Origin: Chryseobacterium luteum
GTDB lineage: Bacteria > Bacteroidota > Bacteroidia > Flavobacteriales > Weeksellaceae
Reading direction: 5' to 3'
DNA: 64,000 bases
Assembly (NCBI RefSeq): GCF_000737785.1
Contig: NZ_JPRO01000001.1
Coordinates: 496,001 to 560,000, forward strand
Part shown: one piece after another, positions 24,340 through 33,217 of the stretch
Numbering within the stretch: position 1 is the stretch's first letter
How the letters are laid out: each line of letters opens with the position of its first letter
Notes under the pieces: generated by a model
Seen by the model: only the letters and a program-made list of their open reading frames with translations
What the model was told of the DNA's origin: nothing
Database searches by the model: none
Made by a program: the position numbers and the translations under genes

Positions 24340-25218
24340 TTAGGCTTTGTTTTTTACTTTGGCTATTTCACTTTCATAGTGTCTTCTTAAAAAATCATAT
24401 ATTATCAATTCGTGAATTCTGTTCTTAGAAGGTAGTAGACGGTTGAGGGTCATATGGATGTAGCTGGCCAAATAGTATTGTATGTGTATTTTGTTTGCTT
24501 TGCATTGGGATAGAAGCTCTTGGCAAATCGGCTTTAACTCCTTTTTTATTGTTTTTAAATTAGTATAGAGATCTTTGAATCCAGCCTCATTATGTTCTGT
24601 TTTTATAACATCTGTAATCAAAGCCCTTTTTTCTCTGTAAAGGGTATTAAATTGTTTGGAATTCTGATCATGAAAGTTGAATTCACTTTTAAAAGAATTA
24701 CTTATATCTGTTATCAAATTCAATTTTCTATTTATATCCAATTCAAAAAGATCGAAGTATAAATCTATCAAGTTGAAGGCAATCATCCATTTGAAATCTT
24801 CGTTGTGCGTACTGTTTATTTTTTTTAATATTTTGACGCAATTTTTACTTTCAATAGAAAATAAATGTTCAGTAGTTTCAATTAATGCGGGGTGATATCT
24901 TTCTAATTCTCTGAAATAGGTATCTAGCTGTATTTTCCATATAATATTTAGTTCACATAATCTGTATAGCTTAGAATGGAATGCAGCAATGATTTCTCCG
25001 GTGTCTTCAATATTTTTTACCCTTACCCTCACCCTGAGATGAAAATGAGGGTCTCCATATCGTAAGAAGAAAAAACGATCTATTTTTTCTTCCTTCTCTA
25101 ATTTTTTGATGAGCGGATATATCTTATCTGTTAAAATAGTGTCTGCTGATTTATAACCTAGATATATTTTAAAATATACCCATTCTGAACCGGGAGGGAA
25201 AATTCTCTTTTTAATCAT
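24340..25218 (-). CDS. Lanthipeptide dehydratase, elimination subunit (SpaB_C type)
   Basis: 292 residues corresponding to the C-terminal glutamate-elimination domain of full-length LanB proteins, here a separate gene. The start GSEWVYFKIYLGY and the motif RYGDPHFHLRVRVR (residues 53-66) match the thiopeptide-type/SpaB_C family. The two arginines and the histidine of that motif correspond to elimination residues in NisB. It would remove glutamate from glutamylated Ser/Thr to form dehydro residues. It begins 4 bases after the N-terminal LanB gene's stop, so the two are probably made in equal amounts. A split LanB is also known from the pinensin locus of Chitinophaga. Confidence 0.88.
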   Translation of the reverse strand: MIKKRIFPPGSEWVYFKIYLGYKSADTILTDKIYPLIKKLEKEEKIDRFFFLRYGDPHFHLRVRVRVKNIEDTGEIIAAFHSKLYRLCELNIIWKIQLDTYFRELERYHPALIETTEHLFSIESKNCVKILKKINSTHNEDFKWMIAFNLIDLYFDLFELDINRKLNLITDISNSFKSEFNFHDQNSKQFNTLYREKRALITDVIKTEHNEAGFKDLYTNLKTIKKELKPICQELLSQCKANKIHIQYYLASYIHMTLNRLLPSKNRIHELIIYDFLRRHYESEIAKVKNKA

Positions 25219-25222
25219 TATT

Positions 25223-27373
25223 TTAACTGTGAAAAGCGGTTATAATTTGATTTCTATAATTATTCATATTTTTATCTGTCAGGATATTCTCACCTTCATC
25301 AAATAAAAATTCATGTAGAGTAAACTGTTTTTTAGCCTTTATTTCATTTAGGAACAGTAAAACATCATCATTGACCAATGAATTTATTAACAGTTCCCTA
25401 TCAGACTCAGAAAGTATAAAATACTGTGGTATTCTTTTTAATTTCTGCCATTGTAAAAAAGCATCAATTTTTTTGTCCTGATCCTTTTCAGATCCTATTT
25501 CTTTTAAATCAGATCCTTGACAATTCCAGGTTGCATATTGCAGAATAACATTTTTATACTTTATTCTCGGAATGTATTCTATATTTGGATCTGTATTCAG
25601 GGACGCTCCGTAAACATAATTATCCTGAAACTGTAAGTCGCACAAAAGACTGTAAACAGGTAAAGAAGATAAGCTGAAATTATAGGCGTTGGTTAATATA
25701 GGCCTGATCTCGGACTGCAATTTTTTAGATCGCAGAACTATTTTGTTGTTTTTTACAGAAATGAATAAATCAGATAATGGAATAGTCTGTTTTTCATTTA
25801 GGTCTGAATTAGATAAGCAGGTAATCTCAAATTTTCTAAAATTAGAACTTTGAGACACATTTCCCATTCTCGGAGTGGGCAAATGATTAATTTCGGCAAT
25901 TATTACATCAGATAGTTCCTGTTCTTTATCGGCAATCTCTTTGACGAAATTTTCAATTCTTTTCTCTGTATGAGAAAATCTTGCCAACATTTTAGCTCCT
26001 GAATTGTCGCCAAAGCTGATAAGGTGCAATAAAGATTCGTTCTGCATTTTTAAAATTTCAAAATTTGCCATAAAAACAGGCGAAATCTGATTGTTCGCTT
26101 GAGCTTCAGGAAAATCCTCATCAGTTAAAATGATTTCTTCAGCTTCTGGTTTTTGATGATTTAAAATTTTCTGCAGAAGAGTCGATTGGGCCTGGTTTTT
26201 ATTTGATTGGGCCTGACGGGGTAAATAAAACCCGTCAATTAAAGAGTTCCGGTATTTATCTGAGTTAGAATTGACCGGATAGCCTATTCCTAAATCAGGA
26301 TCAATAACCGTCAGAAGACTGACCTCCTGGTCTTCATATCTTTCCTGAAAATATTTTTTAAAGTCCTCTATGTTTTTATTCTCTTTTGTAAATGGATTTA
26401 CTTTATAGAGGAAAAGGATGGATCCTAAAATATCGTTTAAAACTTTTCTGTCTAAATTTAATTCAGAGAAATTTTTTGTAAGGTCTGTTTGGAAAACATA
26501 GTTTTTTTCGAAAGGAATACCTATTTCATTAATTTCATTGATCGTGCCATCATACAAATCTAAATCGTTATTATTTCTGATTTGAAGCAGGTTGGATTTA
26601 ATGTTTTTTAAACGATTTAAAATAGGGTCCTGAATATTGTAGCCAGACAGTATATCTATTGTTCGTTGCAGTAGATCAGGAGAAGTTACCGGTGGGTTTA
26701 GCTCACTAATAAGAAGCTGGGCATCAATCAGCTCATCAATATAAGCAGATGCATCTTCGTAATCAACTTCAAATGAGAGTAAATAACTGATAAGATTCTC
26801 AATAGTTTCTCCTTTTTTTGAAAGCTTCAGCAAATCCGTCAAAACAGAGGATTTATCTACCTGTACAACATCGTGTTCAAAACGTTTTGTGGTATACTTC
26901 CTTTCTATATATCTGTATTTACTTCCTGAAACGTAAATGCTGTCATTTGGAAAATACTTAATACTGTTTTTAATTTCTTTTATATTTTCAATATGGACTA
27001 ATAACGCATAAAAATATTGCATGTCAAGCCGTATATTTTTATTGTATTCATCCATTATTTTAAATGCTGTGGAAGTATTGTTAACCTCTCCTATTGATAT
27101 TCCGGCAAATAGCCCAAAAGGAGTTGTTCTCGTTCGCATTCTGTACCAATATTTCAGTAAGGATAATTTAACCCTTTTTCTTTCTTCTGCGGTTTTTAGC
27201 TGATCATTTTCATACTTGATCATTTCATCATACAAATCCGGAGAAGCGATATAAATGGCTTCTTTAAAGAAAGGCTTTTTATAAAAATCATCAAAATCCC
27301 AATTATAGGAATTGAACGGCAATGATGGAAATCTGACAATGAACTTATCAAAAGGTTTATACTTTTTTTTCAT
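25223..27373 (-). CDS. lanB: Lanthipeptide dehydratase, tRNA-Glu-dependent glutamylation subunit
   Basis: 716 residues matching the N-terminal lantibiotic dehydratase domain, which transfers glutamate from glutamyl-tRNA to Ser/Thr of the precursor. The N-terminus FDKFIVRFPSLPF and the motif YRMRTRTTPFGLFAG (residues 77-91) are family hallmarks; the arginines and TPFG contact tRNA in NisB. The C-terminus lacks the elimination domain, which is the next gene. Together the two proteins (about 1008 residues) equal one normal class I LanB. It starts 4 bases after lanC. Confidence 0.9.
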   Translation of the reverse strand: MKKKYKPFDKFIVRFPSLPFNSYNWDFDDFYKKPFFKEAIYIASPDLYDEMIKYENDQLKTAEERKRVKLSLLKYWYRMRTRTTPFGLFAGISIGEVNNTSTAFKIMDEYNKNIRLDMQYFYALLVHIENIKEIKNSIKYFPNDSIYVSGSKYRYIERKYTTKRFEHDVVQVDKSSVLTDLLKLSKKGETIENLISYLLSFEVDYEDASAYIDELIDAQLLISELNPPVTSPDLLQRTIDILSGYNIQDPILNRLKNIKSNLLQIRNNNDLDLYDGTINEINEIGIPFEKNYVFQTDLTKNFSELNLDRKVLNDILGSILFLYKVNPFTKENKNIEDFKKYFQERYEDQEVSLLTVIDPDLGIGYPVNSNSDKYRNSLIDGFYLPRQAQSNKNQAQSTLLQKILNHQKPEAEEIILTDEDFPEAQANNQISPVFMANFEILKMQNESLLHLISFGDNSGAKMLARFSHTEKRIENFVKEIADKEQELSDVIIAEINHLPTPRMGNVSQSSNFRKFEITCLSNSDLNEKQTIPLSDLFISVKNNKIVLRSKKLQSEIRPILTNAYNFSLSSLPVYSLLCDLQFQDNYVYGASLNTDPNIEYIPRIKYKNVILQYATWNCQGSDLKEIGSEKDQDKKIDAFLQWQKLKRIPQYFILSESDRELLINSLVNDDVLLFLNEIKAKKQFTLHEFLFDEGENILTDKNMNNYRNQIITAFHS

Positions 27374-27377
27374 AATT

Positions 27378-28547
27378 TTAAACTAATAGGAATTCATGCC
27401 AGACAGCATTATTATCGGAGTTCATTTTTAAAAACACAAGACCAACACCGGCCAGTCCTTCTAAAAGGCTTAAGTTGCTGGTAAATTCACCTTTTTTAGC
27501 ATCATAAAAGCAATTGATCATGGGATCTTGTTTTTGCATTAATTCTAAGGTTTTAGTCTCCCAGTACTGTGCAGCATCTAAATACTTTTTCTGTTTAGTC
27601 TGCTGATAAACAATGAAAAATATCAGTGCAATACCTGAACTGCCATGGCAGATCGGTGCGTCAAGTACTATGTTTTCTGCCGGATCTTTTCGTGTTGTTG
27701 AGAAGTCAAAGATTTCTAAGGCTTTTTTGTGCCATTCCTCTTTTTTAAGTGCTTCTGAGGCGTTTAACAGGGCCAGTCCAATTCCCAGGTCTCCGTAGCA
27801 CCATGCCAGTCTGCTAAACTCTTCTTTTTCTTCAATGGAAGCATATGGAAAATAAGAACCATATTTATTTTTATCAATTTCCTGGGATAAAATATAATTA
27901 ACAGCACCTTCTAATAAAAACGGAACATCGTTGCCGAAGGTTGTTTGTAAAGAAATAATTTTAGAAAGGAATATAACAATGCTTGAAATTCCATGGGATA
28001 TAGAAATATTAAAACCTGTACTGTTGTGATTCATATACCATTTAACGATAGAGTCTTCTACAATAGCATTTTCTTCCAGGTAATTAAGTATGCTTGTTAT
28101 CTTATCTTTAGCACTTAAGTTTCCGTTTTCGAAGCGTTTTATGTAATAAAACCCTATTCCTATAGCGCCATGCAGAAAATCAATATTTTTTGTGGTCAGA
28201 CATTCATCAAGCTGTGAAGAAATGTATTCTTCAATATCATCACTTAAAAAATCAAATGCGGCATCGTAATCTTCTTCGTAATATCCTCGGTAGATATAAT
28301 CAAGTCCTGAAACTATTCCGGGCATCCCTGCGCAATGGCTGTGGTATATAATTCCTTTTTCTATAGAATCATTTATTTCATCTATAAAGTCTTCAACATA
28401 TTTTTCATAATCCGGATTTATTTTAGAATATTCCAGTAAAAAAATGGTTTCCCCGGTAAGTCCCGATAGTAAACCATTATTATTCTTATTGTGGGTTTGA
28501 ATAATGCTTTCTGCAATATACTTTAGAATTTCATCAATTACCATCAT
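27378..28547 (-). CDS. lanC: Lanthionine synthetase C-like cyclase
   Basis: 389 residues of the LanC alpha/alpha-barrel family. Zinc ligands are visible: Cys250 in LAWCYGDLGIG, and Cys300-His301 in DAPICHGSSGIAL, matching the Cys/Cys-His triad of NisC. Other repeats of the fold are GLLSGLTGE (about 25-33), HSHCAGMPGIVSG (69-81), DFLHGAIGIG (123-132) and LLEGLAGVGLV near the end. It catalyses addition of Cys thiols to dehydroalanine/dehydrobutyrine to form (methyl)lanthionine. It is the first gene of the operon; two adjacent ATGs (28547 and 28544) are possible starts. Confidence 0.92.
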   Translation of the reverse strand: MMVIDEILKYIAESIIQTHNKNNNGLLSGLTGETIFLLEYSKINPDYEKYVEDFIDEINDSIEKGIIYHSHCAGMPGIVSGLDYIYRGYYEEDYDAAFDFLSDDIEEYISSQLDECLTTKNIDFLHGAIGIGFYYIKRFENGNLSAKDKITSILNYLEENAIVEDSIVKWYMNHNSTGFNISISHGISSIVIFLSKIISLQTTFGNDVPFLLEGAVNYILSQEIDKNKYGSYFPYASIEEKEEFSRLAWCYGDLGIGLALLNASEALKKEEWHKKALEIFDFSTTRKDPAENIVLDAPICHGSSGIALIFFIVYQQTKQKKYLDAAQYWETKTLELMQKQDPMINCFYDAKKGEFTSNLSLLEGLAGVGLVFLKMNSDNNAVWHEFLLV

Positions 28548-28906
28548 GTAGTGAGTTATCTATAAAGATGCAATTATAATAAAAAAAATAGATTATTTCT
28601 AATAAATTAAACAATTTGATTGTGAATTAATAAAAAATAATTGATTTTTTATGGAGTAATAAAGCTTATTTCTTTAATAACTCTAATTTTTGATAATTTA
28701 ATAACCTGATCATAAGATGTACATTGATAGATGTTTATTCCAACTTTGACAGGAATGTATATTGAGCTTGTATTGGCTTTTATTTTCGTACTAACTTAAA
28801 ACGGTTAAATTTTAAAAATTTGAAATCTAAGTTCGGCTGTTCGAAAATTTTGACATATCAATACAATTGGTAAAGGGTTTCTTAACAACATTTAAAAACA
28901 GAAAAA
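28548..28906. other. AT-rich intergenic region without a recognised feature
   Basis: About 360 bases of strongly AT-rich DNA upstream of lanC. The minus strand has a one-mismatch -7 element (TATAATTG at 28571-28578) that may serve lanC. Nothing else is recognised. Confidence 0.4.
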
Positions 28907-29056
28907 ATGAAATATCAATGAGCTAGATCAAGACTAAAAGAAAAAACTGAAGATAATTTAATGGACAACTATAAGGATGGTATTGAAACTCTGATCCGTT
29001 TTGGTATTGATCCCGTTTCAAGATCTGGTAATCCGGTATCTGGATTCAGGACATAA
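28907..29056 (+). pseudogene. Small gene interrupted by an in-frame TGA
   Basis: ATG at 28907 opens a frame that stops after four codons (TGA at 28919-28921) and then continues in the same frame for 44 sense codons to a TAA at 29054-29056. The downstream part can also start at an ATG at 28961 (31 residues, MDNYKDGIETLIRFGIDPVS...). Reading the TGA as a single-base change from a sense codon gives one 49-residue basic peptide. A terminator hairpin follows directly. I do not recognise the family; it may be a decayed small gene or a shorter real one starting at 28961. Confidence 0.4.
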
Positions 29057-29086
29057 AAAAAGACCTACATTTCTGTAAGTCTTTTT
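29057..29086. terminator. Terminator hairpin between small pseudogene and tRNA-Asn
   Basis: AAAAAGACCTAC pairs with GTAAGTCTTTTT (one mismatch) around a 6-base loop. It is flanked by As on one side and Ts on the other, so it can serve the plus-strand small gene and the minus-strand tRNA. Confidence 0.75.
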
Positions 29087-29087
29087 G

Positions 29088-29161
29088 CTCCTCCTGCTGG
29101 GCTCGAACCAGCGACCCTCTGATTAACAGTCAGATGCTCTAACCAACTGAGCTAAGGAGGA
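29088..29161 (-). tRNA. tRNA-Asn (GTT), copy 1
   Basis: 74 bases folding as a standard cloverleaf. The acceptor arms are TCCTCCT/AGGAGGA, D arm GCTC/GAGC, anticodon arm TCTGA/TCAGA with anticodon GTT (29125-29127), and T arm GCTGG/CCAGC with TTCGAGC loop. The CCA end is not encoded. The sequence is identical to the second copy at 33342-33415. Confidence 0.97.
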
Positions 29162-29185
29162 ATTTTTCCTCTGTTTAAGGTGCTG

Positions 29186-29217
29186 CAAATATAAAAGGAA
29201 TATTAATATCAGGCAAA
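29186..29217 (-). promoter_or_regulatory. Promoter of tRNA-Asn copy 1
   Basis: On the minus strand TTTG (29214-29217), 20 bases, TATATTTG (29186-29193). Element sequences and spacing are the same as for copy 2. Confidence 0.7.
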
Positions 29218-29645
29218 TTTTATCCTTAATTAACGGTGATTTTTGACTAAAAATGCTGAATTTCAGTAAGAAATATTTCAGAAATTTTTTAGATAACTCC
29301 AATATTCTTCGGATAAATGAAGAATGTAGCGTTCAAGTCCACTATAAAAACTTTGTTGACCAGTAATGCTCTGTTTTTTTGTAATAGGTTTGCTGAATCT
29401 GATTTTTTCTTATCAATCAATTTCAGCATTGGATAACTCGTCAGAACTCAGGAATGGCTGGAAATAATCAACGGCTTTCCTGAGTTCTCAATTTATGAAT
29501 AATTAAGATGCTTATGTAAGTGTACGGATTCCCGGTTCGCCAAGAATGTAAAGGCGTTAAAAACCCTATATTTCTGTTATCAAGAGTATTTTCATAATAT
29601 TTTGATTTATAAGGCTTTATTAGATTATTATCTAGTACCCGCTGT
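29218..29645. other. Intergenic region with a 12-bp inverted repeat
   Basis: No credible gene is seen. The only clear structure is a perfect 12-bp inverted repeat, AGAACTCAGGAA (29443-29454) with TTCCTGAGTTCT (29477-29488), separated by 22 bases. Its role is unknown. Confidence 0.45.
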
Positions 29646-31220
29646 TTATTTGTTCTTTGCCCAGACAATAATGTATGAGCCGTTTTTTAGGTTCTCAATG
29701 ACTTCGCTGATTTGAGCAGGGTTTATTGCAAAACAACCTTCTGAACGTCCGGCTCTGCCTGTCCCCATGTAATTAGAAACCACATAGTCTGCCTGGTGAA
29801 TTACAATGTCTCTTTCTCTTGTATTTGAATTGGTAGATTCTTTCCCATCCAGTCTTAATGAAAGTCCGTGTTTCCCATGATATGTTTCTGCTGTTTTGAA
29901 TATACCCAAACTTGATTTGTTGGAACCAATTTTGTTGGAAAAATCTATTGCAAGTAATTCCCCTGAATTTTTACCATGAGCTACCAAATATGATTTATAA
30001 TTTTTGTTTTTTAAATCAAAAATAAATAATCTTTTCTCTGAGCTTGGTTTGTTGAAATCTATTACTGCCCAATAGTTCGCTTTGCTTTCAGGGTAGCGGT
30101 CAAATATTTTTTCAAGTTGTTCTTTTTGTCCAATTTCAATTGCATTTCTTAATGCAATTTCTTTTAAGTCATCTCTCTGCCTTGGTTCAGTTATATCAAT
30201 AGTAGGAGTTATTTCTACCATGTATTCAGTTAAATCTATCTCATTAGTCTCAAATCCATATTCATCTACATATAACTCTACTTGTTTTAAAAGGTCATTA
30301 CATTCAATATTTATCTGTAATCCTCGTCTGGTGTCTTCATTATGTTTTACGGGAGCCCAATGATTAGATACATTTCTTAATGCTATGGCAGTAAATTCTA
30401 TCGAAAATGCCGGACACTCTTTTGATAACCTTTGAAACTCTTGTGCGTCTCCTGTGCCATAATTCTTAGTGTAATAATATTCAAATCCCTTTTTGAAGTA
30501 TTGTAAAAATCCATTTCGTTTTGATGTCCTGTATTTCTCAAATACCTGTGATAGCTTATCTCTTGCAACGCTTCTTACATTATAGCTTGTCTGGAATAAT
30601 CCTGCTTCTGTATCATCACCATGATCGAAGTTCATGGTTGTATCTCTACCCGCACAATGTTTTCCGTTACTTTCCATTACGCCAAGTCCAAACATAAGTC
30701 CAAATAAGTGTCTTAGCCGGTCTTTTTCACTAAGATTGCTCATTCCGCTACTGGCAAATACTTCATCAAATCTTTTTAATGCGTCTCTATCTATATCTGG
30801 GCTAAGTGTTTTCGCCATTTCTTTTACAATTGGATCTCCATTCTTGAGCCTTACATATAAGGCGGCGTACATGAGTGCCATTCCATGATAGTACCCCCAG
30901 ACAGCCTTACCTCTATTGCTCCATTCAGTATTTGTAATATCCTTTTTATCTACAATATCTGATATTGCAATTTCGGGTTTACTGTCGATTTCTGTTTTTA
31001 CTTCTAAGTCAAGTTCTGAGAGAGTTGTATTGTCAATTATCCCTGTGTCAGGTAAGCCAATCGAGCGTTGGAAATTTTTAAGGGCTGTTTTTGTGCCATT
31101 ACCAAAAATACCGTCTAATCCGTTAGGATTAAACCCTAAATCAAGTAATTTTTTTTGTAAAGACTCTACATGTCTTCCTCTGTCGTTGTTTTTTGGAATA
31201 GTAGAAATTTTAGTTGTCAT
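29646..31220 (-). CDS. Three-part peptidoglycan-active protein (PG-binding, lysozyme-like, L,D-transpeptidase)
   Basis: 524 residues. Residues 12-72 are a peptidoglycan-binding domain 1 (GRHVESLQKKLLDLGF... IFGNGTKTALKNFQ). Residues 165-300 look lysozyme/transglycosylase-like: FGLMFGLGVMESNGKHCAGRD with candidate catalytic Glu183, then EAGLFQTSYN at 205-214. Residues 385-524 are a YkuD-type L,D-transpeptidase catalytic domain with His475 and GRSEGCFA (Cys496). There is no signal peptide, so secretion would need lysis or a dedicated system such as an injection apparatus. It lies alone between two tRNA-Asn genes. It could be a phage-derived or antibacterial cell-wall enzyme; that is inference. 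Confidence 0.78.
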   Translation of the reverse strand: MTTKISTIPKNNDRGRHVESLQKKLLDLGFNPNGLDGIFGNGTKTALKNFQRSIGLPDTGIIDNTTLSELDLEVKTEIDSKPEIAISDIVDKKDITNTEWSNRGKAVWGYYHGMALMYAALYVRLKNGDPIVKEMAKTLSPDIDRDALKRFDEVFASSGMSNLSEKDRLRHLFGLMFGLGVMESNGKHCAGRDTTMNFDHGDDTEAGLFQTSYNVRSVARDKLSQVFEKYRTSKRNGFLQYFKKGFEYYYTKNYGTGDAQEFQRLSKECPAFSIEFTAIALRNVSNHWAPVKHNEDTRRGLQINIECNDLLKQVELYVDEYGFETNEIDLTEYMVEITPTIDITEPRQRDDLKEIALRNAIEIGQKEQLEKIFDRYPESKANYWAVIDFNKPSSEKRLFIFDLKNKNYKSYLVAHGKNSGELLAIDFSNKIGSNKSSLGIFKTAETYHGKHGLSLRLDGKESTNSNTRERDIVIHQADYVVSNYMGTGRAGRSEGCFAINPAQISEVIENLKNGSYIIVWAKNK

Positions 31221-31390
31221 AATATTAATTTTTAGTTTATGGTTATAATGGGATTGCTGCTAACATTCTAATTCACGCATTAAATTTATTATCCTTATGC
31301 AATATTAGAATCAGCCTTTTGATTGATGGAGAATTTTATATGAAAGTTACTTGTGAGATATTTTTATATTAAATCTGTTTATCTTATATA

Positions 31391-31565
31391 GTTGGCCAGT
31401 CGCAAAGGCGTAAATTAGATTATAAAAGCCGTTTTAAGGCACAAACATTTTATCTGCGATAAAATTTCTAACTTTTATTATAGAGTTTTTGCCGAAAATC
31501 TTGATTTTCTTGCGCCTGAAAACATCCATACAGTTTAAAGTTTTGCACCTTTGCGATTTTCCAAC
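31391..31565. repeat. 175-bp MITE-like element with terminal inverted repeats
   Basis: The left end GTTGGCCAGTCGCAAAGGCG and the reverse complement of the right end, GTTGGAAAATCGCAAAGGTG, share about 19 of 25 positions including the TCGCAAAGG core. The element contains no open frame and has an internal 8-bp hairpin (ATTTTATC, 31447-31454, with GATAAAAT, 31458-31465). This is the design of a small non-autonomous element or intergenic palindromic repeat. Other copies cannot be checked here. Confidence 0.55.
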
Positions 31566-31890
31566 AAAGAAGTTTAAACAAATTCATTACTGGTTTTTAT
31601 AAAGTGATAAAATTTCTTTTCAAAAAATATTATCACTCTGGAAGAATTTCTTTGAATAGTTTGGTTAAATTTGATTTATTGTCAAAATTGAACAATTAAT
31701 AATGGTTAACCAATTACCCATTTGTGTAATTTTTTGAATAAGATGATTCTGATGAAATCTAGTGGAATACTAAATGGAAACCTCTATTGTGAGTATTAAG
31801 AAATATAGCGGTTCGAGAATTGTCAAAAAAACCCATAATGGATCAATCTCAAAAGTTGGGGAGAAAAATAAAAAGTGATAATTTTGTTGA

Positions 31891-32244
31891 ATGTTAAATG
31901 ATGCCGAACTCCTTAAATTATTTTTGCCGGAACTTCTGATTGAACATTTTGAAATTGTAAAATTTGAAGAAGAGAACAAAATTCTACATATTTATTTTGA
32001 GGAGAAAAATACAGCTCCGAAAGAGTTTTCTTTACTCATACTGCAGTCAAAAGGTTTTCTTCCGGAAATCATGGCAGATGACTTTCCTCTCCGGGGGAAA
32101 ACCGTGAAGCTTCACATCAAACGCAGAAGATGGACGGATACAAAATCAGGACACATCGTCCAGAGAGATTGGAATCTCATTGCCAAAGGAACCCGCATGA
32201 CAAGTGATTTTGCGGAGTTCTTAAAAAAAATCAGCCGATACTAG
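31891..32244 (+). CDS. IS transposase N-terminal region (orfA)
   Basis: 117 residues, basic near the C-terminus (IKRRRWTDTKSGHIVQRDW). It corresponds to the separately encoded N-terminal part found in ISAon1-like ISL3 relatives. It ends with TAG at 32242-32244 just after an 8-A run (32223-32230). Skipping one base in the A run joins this frame to the catalytic orf, giving a continuous protein FAEFLKKKSADTRALPCK. Production of the fusion by slippage is an inference. Confidence 0.8.
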   Translation: MLNDAELLKLFLPELLIEHFEIVKFEEENKILHIYFEEKNTAPKEFSLLILQSKGFLPEIMADDFPLRGKTVKLHIKRRRWTDTKSGHIVQRDWNLIAKGTRMTSDFAEFLKKISRY

Positions 32245-32272
32245 AGCGCTTCCCTGCAAAATAATTGGTGAG

Positions 32273-33217
32273 ATGTACGGCGTGGATGGTAAAAAATTCC
32301 AAAGACAGTACAAACAAAACATCAGTAATTTTAGAGATTGGAGGCAAAAACCGCACGCTGAAGATTGGATTCTCTACCCTGAAAACCTCTCAACCCAGCT
32401 TTCTTTGGATGAAGTTGCCCTTTCTGATGGCGAATTGTACAGTGTGCTCACTTCCAAAAAAGCAAAAGGGAGAAAAGGGAGTATAGTTTCCATCATTAAA
32501 GGAACCAGGAGCGATACGGTGATAGGAAACCTTTTAAAAATCAATAGAAAATCCAGGTTGAAAGTAAAAGAAGTGACGCTCGACATGGCTGGTTCTATGA
32601 AGTTGATTGCCAAAAGATGTTTCCCCAATGCAGTACAGGTTGTGGATAGATTCCACGTTCAAAAACTCGCCACAGAAGCATTGCAGGAAATCAGAGTACA
32701 ACATCGTTGGAAAGCCATTGATGTAGAAAACACAATGCTTGCAGAGGCAAAAGAATATAAAAAAAATCCTGAAATTGAAGTTTTCGAAAACGGCGACACC
32801 CGAAAACAACTCTTAGCAAGAAGCCGGTATTTACTCTACAAAAGCCGGGAAAAGTGGACTCCATCGCAAAAACAAAGAGCAGAAATCTTGTTCCCGGAGT
32901 ATCCTGATTTAGAAAAAGCCTACAATTTATCGGATGGTCTGAGGAAAATCTACAATCAAAACATTCAAAAACCCGTGGCAATGCTCAAATTGGCACATTG
33001 GTTCAAGGAAGTGGAAGAATCGGGGTTTAAAACATTCTCGGTCCTTAAGAAAACTATTATGAATCATTATAATGACATTCTCAACTACTTTGACCAAAGA
33101 AGTACAAATGCTTCAGCTGAATCGTTCAATGCGAAAATAAAAAATTTCAGATTACAACTCAGAGGGGTAAGAGATAAATCATTTTTTCTCTTCAGATTAG
33201 CTCAGCTTTTTGCCTAG
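32273..33217 (+). CDS. IS transposase catalytic region (orfB, ISL3-type DDE)
   Basis: 314 residues from the first ATG, but the frame is open back to 32225, immediately after the 8-A run. DDE residues can be placed as LSLDEVALSDG, VTLDMAGSMK, VVDRFHVQKL and the Glu in NASAESFNAKIKNF, the order and spacing typical of ISL3 transposases. The C-terminus ends just before the right inverted repeat. The protein is intact. Without fusion to orfA it would lack the DNA-binding N-terminal region. Confidence 0.88.
   Translation: MYGVDGKKFQRQYKQNISNFRDWRQKPHAEDWILYPENLSTQLSLDEVALSDGELYSVLTSKKAKGRKGSIVSIIKGTRSDTVIGNLLKINRKSRLKVKEVTLDMAGSMKLIAKRCFPNAVQVVDRFHVQKLATEALQEIRVQHRWKAIDVENTMLAEAKEYKKNPEIEVFENGDTRKQLLARSRYLLYKSREKWTPSQKQRAEILFPEYPDLEKAYNLSDGLRKIYNQNIQKPVAMLKLAHWFKEVEESGFKTFSVLKKTIMNHYNDILNYFDQRSTNASAESFNAKIKNFRLQLRGVRDKSFFLFRLAQLFA

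Noticed and set aside
29468..29668. Minus-strand open frame of 66 codons after the cell-wall enzyme
   Set aside because: Overlaps the true gene's end, has no family resemblance or promoter, and covers an inverted repeat.
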